Of a DNA stretch of 64,000 nt, positions 49,945 to 58,267 are shown piece after piece; position 1 is the first letter of the stretch, and each line of letters begins with the position of its first letter. Below the pieces are notes generated by a model. The model saw only the letters and a program-made list of their open reading frames with translations. It ran no database searches and was not told where the DNA came from. This DNA comes from 66-474 sp963771735 (GTDB taxonomy: Bacteria > Pseudomonadota > Gammaproteobacteria > Xanthomonadales > Rhodanobacteraceae): assembly GCA_963771735.1 (NCBI GenBank), contig CAVYUN010000002.1, forward strand, positions 434,001 to 498,000. The letters run 5' to 3'. Made by a program: the position numbers and the translations under genes.

Positions 49945-49974
49945 ATTATAGCGTGACTTCCATGACCGATTCAA
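49945..49974 (-). promoter_or_regulatory. rpsU promoter
   Basis: On the minus strand TTGAAT (49969-49974), an 18-base spacer and a perfect TATAAT (49945-49950). The -35 lies inside the tsaD coding region. The leader contains a hairpin (CCCGCGCC-gaa-gcgggcc) before the ribosome site. Confidence 0.75.
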
Positions 49975-51020
49975 AGCCCCCGGTGACGGGGCCGGTGCTT
50001 GGCATTGAAAGTTCCTGCGACGAGACGGGGGTGGCGGTGTACCAAACCGGCCGCGGGCTGCTGGCGCACGCCCTGTATTCGCAGATCGCACTGCACGCCG
50101 AGTATGGTGGCGTGGTGCCGGAACTGGCCAGCCGCGACCACGTACGCAAGCTGCTTCCCCTTTTGCGCCAGACACTTGCCGATGCCGGCCTGAAGGTCTC
50201 CGACCTCGCCGCGGTGGCCTATACCGCGGGCCCGGGGCTGATCGGCGCACTGCTGGTGGGTGCCTCGGTGGCGCGCTCGCTGGCCTGGGCGCTGGACGTG
50301 CCCGCGATCGGCGTGCACCACATGGAAGGTCACCTGCTGGCACCGTTGCTGGAGGAACCCACGCCCGGCGAGGACCCGCTGGCGCCGCCGTTCGTGGCGC
50401 TGCTGGTCTCGGGCGGCCATTCCCTGCTGGTCGGGGTGGACAAGATCGGCAGTTACAGGATTTTGGGCGACACCCTGGACGACGCAGCCGGCGAGGCCTT
50501 CGACAAGACCGCCAAACTGATGGGCCTGCCCTACCCGGGCGGTCCGGCACTGGCGAAACTGGCGGAACGCGGTGATCCACGGGCATTCCGCTTCTCGCGG
50601 CCGATGACCGACAGGCCCGGGCTCGATTTCAGTTTTTCGGGACTCAAGACCCAGGTTTTGCTCGCTTGGCGCGGCAGCGACCACGCCGATGCCACGAAAG
50701 CGGACATCGCGCGCGGCTTCGAGGAAGCCATCGTCGAGACGCTGGCAATCAAATGCCGACGCGCGCTGGCGGCGACGGGCTACGAGCGACTGGTGGTCTC
50801 CGGCGGCGTCGGCGCCAACCGGCGCCTGCGCGCGCAACTGGCCGAAGCCGGTCAACGCGAAAGCTTCAGGACCTATTTCCCGCGCCTGCAGTTCTGCACC
50901 GACAACGGCGCGATGATCGCACTGGCGGGTTCGATCCGGCTTGCCAAGGGGCAAACCTCCGGACCCGGCATCCAGGTATTGCCGCGCTGGAATCTGGAGG
51001 CACTGCCCGAAGTAGCCTGA
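49962..51020 (+). CDS. tsaD: tRNA N6-adenosine threonylcarbamoyltransferase
   Basis: Catalytic subunit of the complex that makes t6A37 in tRNAs reading ANN codons. The 352-residue protein has the ASKHA-type nucleotide fold and signatures VLGIESSCDETGVAVY, VPELASRDHVRKL, AYTAGPGLIGALLVG, GVHHMEGHLLAPLL (metal-binding His pair), VSGGHSLLV and the C-terminal CTDNGAMIALAG (Asp). Length is typical. ATG 49962 gives the family N terminus; a GTG three codons upstream is possible. Confidence 0.97.
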   Translation: MTDSKPPVTGPVLGIESSCDETGVAVYQTGRGLLAHALYSQIALHAEYGGVVPELASRDHVRKLLPLLRQTLADAGLKVSDLAAVAYTAGPGLIGALLVGASVARSLAWALDVPAIGVHHMEGHLLAPLLEEPTPGEDPLAPPFVALLVSGGHSLLVGVDKIGSYRILGDTLDDAAGEAFDKTAKLMGLPYPGGPALAKLAERGDPRAFRFSRPMTDRPGLDFSFSGLKTQVLLAWRGSDHADATKADIARGFEEAIVETLAIKCRRALAATGYERLVVSGGVGANRRLRAQLAEAGQRESFRTYFPRLQFCTDNGAMIALAGSIRLAKGQTSGPGIQVLPRWNLEALPEVA

Positions 51021-51199
51021 GGCGGTCCCATGTTCGGGCGTCGGCTCGTCCGGGCAGTTGACAGCGCATCCCGACGTCTCCAATTTGGATGGTCAGGGAA
51101 GCGCCGGTTAGGGCGCGCATGGCCATCGGTTGCCATGAATCATGCACGTGGCCGCACGCACCACGCAACGTGACTGCTCCCGGGAGAAGATTCCACGCG

Positions 51200-52474
51200 A
51201 TGAGTTTCCCCAACGAACTGATGCGACAACCATGGATGCCCACGCTGACCGGCTTGCTGGTGTTGCTGATAGCCGCCTGGGTGATCAGCGTGGTGACCCG
51301 TTTCGGTTTGCTGCGCATGGCGCGGACGATCACCCGCCGCACCACCTGGCAATGGGACGACGCGCTGTTCAGGCACGGCGTATTCAAGTGGCTGGCGTGG
51401 ATGGTGCCGACGGTGGTGGTGCAATTCGGCATCAGGATGGTGCCCGGCATCTCGGCAACCACGGCAACGCTGGTCGGCAACGTCGCGATGGCACTGACGG
51501 TGTTTTTCATCGTGCTGGCGCTGAGCGCGGCGCTGTCCGCCGTCGAAGACCTCTACCAGAGCACCCCGCACGGCAGCCGGCGTTCGCTCAAGGGCCTGGT
51601 GCAATTGCTCAAGTTGGCGCTGTTCCTCGTGGCGGCACTGGTGATCGTGGTCGAGATCACCGGCAAGCAGGTGGGGCTGCTGCTGTCGGGCATCGGCGCG
51701 ATGTCCGCGGTGCTGCTGCTGATCTTCAAGGACACCATCCTCGGTTTCGTGGCCGGCATGCAACTGGCCACCAACGACATGCTGCGCGTGGGCGACTGGA
51801 TCACCGTGCCGGGCGCGGGTGCCGACGGCGACGTCATCGACATCACCCTGTACACGGTCAAGGTACGCAACTTCGACAAGACCATCGTCACCGTGCCGAC
51901 CTGGAAACTGATCTCCGACAGCTACCAGAACTGGCGCGGCATGTCCGAATCGGGCGGCCGGCGCATCAAGCGCGCGCTTTACCTCGACGCCGCCAGCGTA
52001 CGTTTCCTCGACGCGGACGACATTGATCGACTGTCACACCTGCGCCTGCTGCACGACTACCTGCAGGGCAAGCGCCAAGAGGTCGCGCACTGGAACCGCG
52101 ATCTCGGCGACGCGGCCGAATTCCCGGGCAACCTGCGCCGGCTGACCAACCTCGGCACCTTCCGGGCCTACGTGCAGGCCAGCCTCGAGGCGAATCCCGA
52201 TATCCACCCGCACATGACCTGCATGGTGCGCCAGCTTGCCAGCGGTCCGCAGGGGATTCCGCTGGAGTTGTACTGCTTCACGGCCACCACCGTATGGGCC
52301 GACTACGAACGCATCCAGGCCGACATATTCGACAGCCTGTTCGCGTTGCTGCCCGAGTTCGACCTGCGCATGTACCAGCAGCCGTCCGGTTACGATGTAC
52401 AGGCGGGGCTGGCGCGACTATCGGAGACACGCGGGACAGGGTCGGCGCTGCCGTCGGCCGCCGGCTCGCGATGA
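51200..52474 (+). CDS. MscS-type mechanosensitive channel, YbdG-like
   Basis: Inner-membrane protein of 424 residues; MscS channels open under membrane tension to release solutes. Five hydrophobic segments (LTGLLVLLIAAWVISVV; FKWLAWMVPTVVVQFGI; LVGNVAMALTVFFIVLAL; LVQLLKLALFLVAALVIV) lead to the pore-lining and beta domains: LSGIGAMSAVLLLIFKDTILGFVAGMQLATNDMLRVGDWI and NFDKTIVTVPTWKLISDSYQNWRGM, as in YbdG/MscM. The C-terminal mixed domain is long. GGGAGAAG precedes ATG 51200. Between tsaD and folB. Confidence 0.92.
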   Translation: MSFPNELMRQPWMPTLTGLLVLLIAAWVISVVTRFGLLRMARTITRRTTWQWDDALFRHGVFKWLAWMVPTVVVQFGIRMVPGISATTATLVGNVAMALTVFFIVLALSAALSAVEDLYQSTPHGSRRSLKGLVQLLKLALFLVAALVIVVEITGKQVGLLLSGIGAMSAVLLLIFKDTILGFVAGMQLATNDMLRVGDWITVPGAGADGDVIDITLYTVKVRNFDKTIVTVPTWKLISDSYQNWRGMSESGGRRIKRALYLDAASVRFLDADDIDRLSHLRLLHDYLQGKRQEVAHWNRDLGDAAEFPGNLRRLTNLGTFRAYVQASLEANPDIHPHMTCMVRQLASGPQGIPLELYCFTATTVWADYERIQADIFDSLFALLPEFDLRMYQQPSGYDVQAGLARLSETRGTGSALPSAAGSR

Positions 52475-52529
52475 TCCGTCTGGCCGGCGCCGTGCGCGCA
52501 GACTTGGTTGGCCGTAACACCGGGATGGC

Positions 52530-52898
52530 ATGAACGTGGATACCGTCTTCATCGAAGGCCTCATCGTCAAGACCCTGATCGGTGTGCACGACTGGGAGCG
52601 CCGCGTGCTGCAGCCGCTGGTGATTTCAGCCTGGCTGTCCAGCGATGCCGCCGAACGGCCGGCCGCCGACAACCTCGACGATACGATCGATTACGGCGCC
52701 GTCGTCGAAGCCATCCGCAGCTTCGTTTCCGAACGCACCGACGGCTTGCTTGAAACCCTCGCCGAAGCCTGCGTCGCGATGCTCAAGCAGCGCTTCCCGA
52801 AGGCACGCGCGATCGAGTTGCGCATCGACAAACCCGCGGCGGCCCGCAACCTCGGCTGCGGACGCGTGGGCGTCAGGATCCGGCGCGAGTTTCGCTGA
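52530..52898 (+). CDS. folB: Dihydroneopterin aldolase
   Basis: Enzyme of folate synthesis that makes 6-hydroxymethyl-dihydropterin from dihydroneopterin. The 122-residue protein has MNVDTVFIEGLIVKTLIGVHDWER, the Asp/Tyr pair in LDDTIDYGAVVEAI, LLETLAEACVAMLKQRF and KPAAARNLGCGRVGVRI, typical of FolB. Followed after 1 base by the FolK-like gene. Confidence 0.94.
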   Translation: MNVDTVFIEGLIVKTLIGVHDWERRVLQPLVISAWLSSDAAERPAADNLDDTIDYGAVVEAIRSFVSERTDGLLETLAEACVAMLKQRFPKARAIELRIDKPAAARNLGCGRVGVRIRREFR

Positions 52899-52899
52899 G

Positions 52900-53313
52900 A
52901 TGCCGTCGCATCGCCGGTTGCTGCTGCTGGGTTCGAACCTCGCAGGGCCGGAGCGAATCGAAGATGCCCTGGTCCGTTTGGGCGCCTTGGGCAATGTGGT
53001 GCTGCTGACCCCGATCCGGTGTCTGCCCGCGCGTGAAGATCCGTCGCGTGTCTACCACAACGCACTGGCCACGCTCGAATCCGGGTTCGATCGGGAAACG
53101 TTGCGCGCGCAGCTCAAGCAGATCGAAATCGACCTAGGTCGCAAGCGCGACGACTCCGGCGACGTGGCGATCGACATCGACCTGTTGGCCACGCAAACGG
53201 TGGGCCGCTGGCTGGCCGATCCGCATGCATTGGCAAAAAAAGAGTTCGCACAAACGCCGGCGCGGGATTTGCTGGAAGCCGCCGGCATCACGATCGAACA
53301 CGGCGCCGCGTAA
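52900..53313 (+). CDS. FolK-like pterin pyrophosphokinase, short and divergent
   Basis: A 137-residue HPPK-fold protein. FolK transfers pyrophosphate to 6-hydroxymethyl-dihydropterin. Recognisable: RRLLLLGSNLAGPERIEDAL, YHNALATLES, LKQIEIDLGRKRDD and VAIDIDLLAT, where the two metal-binding Asp are kept. The Trp and Arg of the canonical WGPRxLDLD loop are absent (DSGDVAIDID), and the chain is about 20 residues shorter than E. coli FolK. It may be a second, specialised FolK; a full-length copy often lies elsewhere (near panB) in this group. ATG 52900 follows the folB stop at once. Confidence 0.8.
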   Translation: MPSHRRLLLLGSNLAGPERIEDALVRLGALGNVVLLTPIRCLPAREDPSRVYHNALATLESGFDRETLRAQLKQIEIDLGRKRDDSGDVAIDIDLLATQTVGRWLADPHALAKKEFAQTPARDLLEAAGITIEHGAA

Positions 53314-53350
53314 GGCGCATCGGCCGCGCCCGCGATTCGGCGGAGGACGT

Positions 53351-54022
53351 CTACAACCCGGCTTCGCGCGCGTCCTGGGCACGGTCGCGCTCGACGCGCC
53401 GTGCCGGAATCTCGGTGCTTCGCTCGGCGGGGATGAACTCCACTTCGCGCGAAAACATCGCGATCGCCGTGCGCGCGACCTGACGGGTGTCGTACCACGC
53501 ATACGCACCGACGCCGAGCGCGCCGGCGACCGGCAGCATTCGTGCCAGCGCGCTGCCCAGCGTGCGCTCGGACAGCTTGACGCCGATGCGTTGGGCGACG
53601 CGCCGGATGGTGTGTGCGGTGGCGGCGTGCACGATCCAGCGCTGCCCGGTGCGCACGACCAGATCGCGCACCGCCTGCGAGGCCGCGTGGCGGAACAGGC
53701 AGTACAGCATCTGTTCGCGGGTCAGCGTGGTGTGCTGCCCGCAGGCCGCGGCGATGTCGGCCACCATCTGGGCCTGGATCTTCCATATCGCAACCAGTTC
53801 CGGCAGCACCGTCAGCCAGCCCAGCGGTCCCGGCGGCAACGCCAGTGACGACGAGGCCAGGAACGCCTTGCGCCGTGCCGCCAGCGCGATCGCCTCGACG
53901 CGGGCGCGCGGATCCTCGCGCGGGCGTTCGCGGCTGGCGGGGATATCGGAGAGGAAATCGAGGATCTGCTGCGCGATCCGCTGCGAGGGTTGGCCGGCGG
54001 CCACGGGCACGGAAGCGGTCAT
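53351..54022 (-). CDS. EcsC family protein
   Basis: A 223-residue protein of the EcsC family. Members are peripheral or membrane-associated and of unknown function; in Bacillus EcsC is linked to an ABC transporter, absent here. Family features: helices rich in Ala, LPPGPLGWLTVLPELVAIWKIQAQMVADIAAACG, and a hydrophobic LGSALARMLPVAGALGVGAYAWYDTRQVARTA. GAGGA, 5 bases before ATG 54022, decides the start; ATGs at 54049 and 54088 lack this. Confidence 0.85.
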   Translation of the reverse strand: MTASVPVAAGQPSQRIAQQILDFLSDIPASRERPREDPRARVEAIALAARRKAFLASSSLALPPGPLGWLTVLPELVAIWKIQAQMVADIAAACGQHTTLTREQMLYCLFRHAASQAVRDLVVRTGQRWIVHAATAHTIRRVAQRIGVKLSERTLGSALARMLPVAGALGVGAYAWYDTRQVARTAIAMFSREVEFIPAERSTEIPARRVERDRAQDAREAGL

Positions 54023-54097
54023 CGTCGTCCTCGATCCATGTGATGACATCAAGATGCCGTCGTCGCAGGCGCCGTTCAAGTCACGCATGGCGCCGCT

Positions 54098-54850
54098 TCA
54101 GGCTGGGCTCACGCGCCGAGTATGCGGCCACCATCCACGCGCACGCGTCTGCCCGGTGACATAGGTGGCATCACGGATCAGCCACAGTACCGCGCTGGCG
54201 ATGTCCCCGGGTGCGCCCTGCCGGCGCAGCGCGGTCTGCTCGGCCAGCATCTGCGGCGTTTCGGCCTTGACCGGATTCTCGGACCACAACACGGTGCCCG
54301 GCGCCACCGCATTCACGCGTACCTCGGGGCCGAGGTCATGCGCCAGTGCGAAGGTCGCCATCCTGAGCGCGGCCTTGCTCATGCAATAGGCGGCGTGTTG
54401 CGGCAGCGGACGTTCGGCATAGATGTCGGTGATGTTGACGACCGAACCGCGCGCCTTTTTCAAATGCGGCGCGGCGGCTTGCGCCAGCAGCAGCGGCGCG
54501 CGCGCGTTGACCGCGAACAACTCGTCGCATTGCGCCGCGGTGATGCCGCCCGACGGCGTGGCGTAAAACAGCGACGCATTGTTGACCAGTGCATCCAGCC
54601 GACCGAATCGCGCGACGGCGTCTTCGACCAGCCCGCGCAGACGGGCGGTGTCGGCAAGATCGGCCTGCAATGCATGGGTGGAGTCCGCGCGCCGCGCTTC
54701 GAACTCGCCGATCAAGGCGTCCAGTTCGGCCCGCGAACTGCGGCAATGCAGCGCCATGTCGAAATCTGCCGCATGCAACGCGCGCGCAATCACCGCACCG
54801 ACGCGCCGCGCGGCTCCAGTGACCAGCACGACCGGACGGGTTTCGCTCAT
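54098..54850 (-). CDS. Pteridine reductase-type SDR with frameshifted C terminus
   Basis: NADPH-dependent short-chain reductase related to FolM/PTR1 (reduces dihydrobiopterin or dihydromonapterin). 250 residues as read: VTGAARRVGAVIARAL (nucleotide binding; the TGAARRVG form is typical of pteridine reductases), LVNNASLFY, and the catalytic YCMSKAAL. The last 19 residues after YVTGQ are not SDR-like. Dropping one G near 54155 restores the expected end (RVRVDGGRILGA), with the stop at 54109. So the chain has a one-base frameshift or sequencing error. It starts one base from the MidA start on the other strand. Confidence 0.87.
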   Translation of the reverse strand: MSETRPVVLVTGAARRVGAVIARALHAADFDMALHCRSSRAELDALIGEFEARRADSTHALQADLADTARLRGLVEDAVARFGRLDALVNNASLFYATPSGGITAAQCDELFAVNARAPLLLAQAAAPHLKKARGSVVNITDIYAERPLPQHAAYCMSKAALRMATFALAHDLGPEVRVNAVAPGTVLWSENPVKAETPQMLAEQTALRRQGAPGDIASAVLWLIRDATYVTGQTRARGWWPHTRRVSPA

Positions 54851-56108
54851 GGATGTACTCGCGCGTTATCCTGCATGGTTGGAAGCCTGCCTCAATTCGG
54901 GGAAATTCGCCACCTTGGACACCGCCCTGCCCGAACCGTCCGCCGACGAGGTCGCGCATTCCGCGCGACTGGCGGATACGATCCGCCACGAAATTGCAGC
55001 GTCGGGACCGATCTCATTCGCACGCTTCATGGAGCGCTGCCTGTACACGCCGGGACTTGGCTACTACAGCGCGGGGCGCCTGAAGTTCGGCAAGCACGGC
55101 GATTTCGTGACCGCACCGGAACTCGGCGCCCTGTTCGCGCGCTGCATCGCGCGCGCGATGGCACCGGCACTGCGCGCCTGCGGCGCTGAAGCGGTCTGGT
55201 TCGAACTCGGCGGCGGCAGCGGTGCGTTCGCTCGCGATTGCCTGCTGGAACTGCAATCGCTGGATGCATTGCCGCACCGTTACTGGCTGCTGGAACCCAG
55301 CGCCGACCTGCGCGAACGCCAGCGGGACTGTCTGCGCGCAGCCCTGCCCGCCGAGCTGTTTGCGCGCTGTACCTGGCTTGACCGGCCGCCGCAACATGCG
55401 TGGTCCGGCGTGCTGTTCGCCAACGAGGTACTGGACGCATTGCCGGTCACGCGCTTCACGCTGCACGCCGGCGATGTGTTCGAGGAACACGTCGGCGTCA
55501 GCGAAAACGGTGCGTTCGAGCGCGGGGATCGCCCCGCCGATCCGCTGGTCGCGGGCGCGGTGCGCCACCTGCAGCGCCGGCTCGGGCGCGAATTCGAAGC
55601 CGGCTACCGCTCGGAAGTGCTGCCGCAACTGCCGTGGTGGCTGGAAGCCATCGCCGGCGAACAGACCCGTGGCGCGGCCCTCATCGTCGATTACGGTTAT
55701 GTGCGCCGGGAGTTCTACCTGCCCGAGCGTCGCGACGGCACGTTGCTGTGTCATTACCGCCATCGCGCGCACGCCGACCCGTTGATCCTGCCGGGACTGC
55801 AGGACATCACCGCTTCGGTCGATTTCACCGCGCTGGCCGAAGCCGGGATCGGCGCGGGTTTCGAGCCGGTGGCGTATGCCTTCCAGTCCGAGTTCCTGAT
55901 CGCATCCGGGCTCGACGCCGCCTTCGACGCCGCCCGCACCGCCGCGACCGATGAGGCGGTGCGCTATGCGCTGGCGCAGCAGGTCAAGCGCCTGACCTTG
56001 CCGGGCGAGATGGGCGAGCGTTTCCAGGCCATGCTGTTCGCCCGCGAAATCGACCCCGAACAGGTCTTCGCGCCCCTGCTGGCGGTCGATCGCAGCAGCC
56101 GCCTGTGA
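54849..56108 (+). CDS. SAM-dependent methyltransferase, MidA family
   Basis: A class I methyltransferase of the MidA/NDUFAF7 family (mitochondrial homologue methylates an Arg of complex I NDUFS2). Typical elements: PISFARFMERCLYTPGLGYYSAG, GDFVTAPELGALF, the SAM-binding WFELGGGSGAFARDCL, LEPSADLRERQ, FANEVLDALPV and LIVDYGYVRREFY. ATG 54849 overlaps the ATG of the divergent pteridine reductase; TTG 54915 gives 397 residues, closer to family length, and has a GGGGAAA upstream, so it could be the real start. The bacterial substrate is unknown. Confidence 0.92.
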   Translation: MDVLARYPAWLEACLNSGKFATLDTALPEPSADEVAHSARLADTIRHEIAASGPISFARFMERCLYTPGLGYYSAGRLKFGKHGDFVTAPELGALFARCIARAMAPALRACGAEAVWFELGGGSGAFARDCLLELQSLDALPHRYWLLEPSADLRERQRDCLRAALPAELFARCTWLDRPPQHAWSGVLFANEVLDALPVTRFTLHAGDVFEEHVGVSENGAFERGDRPADPLVAGAVRHLQRRLGREFEAGYRSEVLPQLPWWLEAIAGEQTRGAALIVDYGYVRREFYLPERRDGTLLCHYRHRAHADPLILPGLQDITASVDFTALAEAGIGAGFEPVAYAFQSEFLIASGLDAAFDAARTAATDEAVRYALAQQVKRLTLPGEMGERFQAMLFAREIDPEQVFAPLLAVDRSSRL

Positions 56109-56252
56109 CAGGGGCCTGTCAACGCCAGGCCCTCGACGAAACCTCACAGAAAGGCGACCGGAGCATGCTATCCATGTCCCGGAGGCGGCTTGCCGATGAC
56201 AAATCAGCGACAATGCGTCCATCGCCGCCCCATTTCCCGAACTCTCCGAACG

Positions 56253-56627
56253 ATGACACCTACCATCGCCACGCTGTTGCTGCTGCTCGGCTCTGTCGCC
56301 TGCGACGTGGGCGGGCAGGTGTGCTTCAAGCTTGGCATCGGCCACGAAACGCACGGCGGTGGCGACCGGTCGCTGCTGCACAAGGTGCTGCATTCGCCAT
56401 GGGTTGCGTTGGGCATCGGGGTTTATGCCCTCGAATTCGTCCTGTGGTTCGCGGCGTTGTCGCGCACCCAGCTGAGCATCGCGTTTCCGTTCACCGCGCT
56501 CGGCTACGTCGGCGTGGTGCTGGCCAGCCGCTTCATTCTGAACGAACGCCTTTCGCTGCGCCGCTGGGTCGGGATCGGAACCATCGTCGTGGGTGTCGTA
56601 CTGGTCACCGGGCAACAACTGGGCTGA
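56253..56627 (+). CDS. Single-domain DMT (EamA/ArnE-like) membrane protein 1
   Basis: Inner-membrane protein of 124 residues with four helices (IATLLLLLGSVACDVGGQVCF, WVALGIGVYALEFVLWFAAL, SIAFPFTALGYVGVVLASRFIL, WVGIGTIVVGVVLVTG). It is half-sized compared with EamA transporters, like the ArnE/ArnF heterodimer that flips lipid-linked aminoarabinose or SMR multidrug pumps. A second, related protein (57522) is in the same operon, so the pair probably forms a heterodimer. First gene of the operon; ATG 56253. Confidence 0.83.
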   Translation: MTPTIATLLLLLGSVACDVGGQVCFKLGIGHETHGGGDRSLLHKVLHSPWVALGIGVYALEFVLWFAALSRTQLSIAFPFTALGYVGVVLASRFILNERLSLRRWVGIGTIVVGVVLVTGQQLG

Positions 56628-56649
56628 TCCACACAGGACCGACGGCGCC

Positions 56650-57525
56650 ATGACCCAATCGATGATCAAACAGGCGGACTTCCTGCTGCGCGGCGGACGC
56701 GCGGGGGTGCTGCTTATCCACGGGCTCACCGGCACGCCGGCGGAAATGCGTTTCGTCGGCAAGGGTCTGAACCGCGCCGGCTTCACCGTGTACGGCATGC
56801 AGCTGGCGGGGCACTGCGGCAGCGAAGCCGATCTATTGAAGACCGGCTGGCGCGATTGGACGCGCAGCGTCGTCGAAGGCGCCGACCGCCTGCGCCGTGA
56901 AGTCGACCACCTGTTCGTGGCAGGCCTGTCGATGGGTTCGGTGCTGGCGTTGAACCTGGCGATCGAACGCCCGCAATGGGTGGACGGGTTGGGCCTGTAC
57001 GGCAGCACGTTCTTCTACGACGGCTGGACCATTCCGCGCGTGGCGCGCTTGTCGTTCCTGCTGCCGCTGGTGTGCGGCATGGGTTTGTTCAAACAGCGCC
57101 GCTTCATGGAAAGTTTTCCGTACGGGATCAAGGATGAACGCGTGCGCATGCGCATCGCCGGCGCGATGCTGGATGGCCAGAGCGAAGCGGCGGGGCTGCC
57201 TGGCAACCCCTGGCCATCGCTGGCCGAATTCCACAAGCTGGTATGGCACGTGCGCCCGCGCCTGCAGGAAGTACGCGCGCCTGCCCTGATCATGCATTCC
57301 GCGGACGACGACATCGCCAGCGTGCGCAACGCGCGCGTGATCGAACGCCGCATCAGTGGTCCGACCGAAACCGTATTGCTGAACGACAGCTACCACATGA
57401 TTACCGTCGACGGCGAACGCGACAAGGTGATCGGACGCAGCGCGGATTTCTTTACCCGCATCCTCAGCGCAAGCCCGATGCGTGTCTCACGCGTACGCAT
57501 CGCCGCGACCCCGTCGGCCGCATGA
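56650..57525 (+). CDS. Alpha/beta hydrolase (carboxylesterase-like)
   Basis: A 291-residue hydrolase with oxyanion motif LLIHGLTGTPAEMR, nucleophile GLSMGSVLAL, and acid/base residues in MHSADDDIAS and NDSYHMITVD, as in Est30-type carboxylesterases. A hydrophobic segment (ARLSFLLPLVCGMGLF) may make a membrane-touching lid. No signal peptide. It sits between two half-size DMT proteins and overlaps the second by ATGA, so it presumably acts on the lipid or ester handled by them. Substrate unknown. Confidence 0.9.
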   Translation: MTQSMIKQADFLLRGGRAGVLLIHGLTGTPAEMRFVGKGLNRAGFTVYGMQLAGHCGSEADLLKTGWRDWTRSVVEGADRLRREVDHLFVAGLSMGSVLALNLAIERPQWVDGLGLYGSTFFYDGWTIPRVARLSFLLPLVCGMGLFKQRRFMESFPYGIKDERVRMRIAGAMLDGQSEAAGLPGNPWPSLAEFHKLVWHVRPRLQEVRAPALIMHSADDDIASVRNARVIERRISGPTETVLLNDSYHMITVDGERDKVIGRSADFFTRILSASPMRVSRVRIAATPSAA

Positions 57526-57956
57526 GCCGCACGGGTTCGCACCGGCCCTTTTCGCCCCTGTTGCTGGCGTGGCTGTTGCTGTTGGTGATCGAGACCTTCG
57601 GGCAGGTTTCGCTGAAAATCGCAGGGATGCATGTCGGCCACTTCGAATTGAATCGTTCGTCCATGCTCGCCGCGGCATCCACGCCCTGGCTGTGGCTGGG
57701 TCTGGCCTGCTACATCGGTCAGTTCGCGGTCTGGATGAAAATCCTCGAGAAGTCCAGGCTGTCCAGCGCGTTCCCGACCAGCGCGATCGTGTTCGTCTCG
57801 ATCATGGTCGCGTCGTGGGCGGTATTCGGCGACCCGATGGGCTGGGAGAAGATTCTCGGCTCGGCCATCATCGTCGCTGGTATCCTGTTGCTGGGCGGTG
57901 ATGCGCAGCACGTCCCGCATGCGCCCGCATGCAACGACGCCGAAGGGAACCTGTGA
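57522..57956 (+). CDS. Single-domain DMT (EamA/ArnF-like) membrane protein 2
   Basis: A 144-residue protein with four helices (LLLAWLLLLVIETFGQVSLKI, STPWLWLGLACYIGQFAVWM, FPTSAIVFVSIMVASWAVFG, ILGSAIIVAGILLLGG), similar in layout to the protein at 56253. The K/L-E-K-SRLSSAFP segment corresponds to SRTQLSIAFP of the first protein. The C-terminal tail (DAQHVPHAPACNDAEG) is soluble. Its stop overlaps the carrier-protein start (TGATG). Likely partner of protein 1. Confidence 0.82.
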   Translation: MSRTGSHRPFSPLLLAWLLLLVIETFGQVSLKIAGMHVGHFELNRSSMLAAASTPWLWLGLACYIGQFAVWMKILEKSRLSSAFPTSAIVFVSIMVASWAVFGDPMGWEKILGSAIIVAGILLLGGDAQHVPHAPACNDAEGNL

Positions 57957-58255
57957 TGAACGATGAAGTACAGAAAACGGTCTTTTCGATCATTGCCAAG
58001 GAAGCCGGCATCGACGAGAGCAAGGTCACGCTGGATTCCACCCTCAAGGACCTGGAGATCCCCTCGCTGGACGCGATCCAGATCATTTTCGAGATCGAGG
58101 ATCACTTCAAGATCCAGATGCCCGACCGCGACCCGAACTTCGACACCGAATCGGTGAAGGGTCTGGTCGAGACGGTCGAGAAGCTGCTGGCCGACAAGGC
58201 CGCCAATCCCTCTGCATCGTCGGATTCCACGCCGCCGGCGCCGCCCACTACCTGA
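57956..58255 (+). CDS. Acyl carrier protein-like, phosphopantetheine domain
   Basis: A 99-residue carrier protein: MNDEVQKTVFSIIAKEAGID, LDSTLKDLEIPSLDAIQIIFEIEDHF and a Pro/Ser tail. The usual DSL phosphopantetheine site reads PSL here; the Ser is retained, the Asp is not. Overlaps the preceding gene by one base (TGATG), and the ketosynthase follows after 12 bases. It should carry acyl groups for that enzyme and not for general fatty acid synthesis. Confidence 0.88.
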   Translation: MNDEVQKTVFSIIAKEAGIDESKVTLDSTLKDLEIPSLDAIQIIFEIEDHFKIQMPDRDPNFDTESVKGLVETVEKLLADKAANPSASSDSTPPAPPTT

Positions 58256-58267
58256 CACCGCCGTTGC

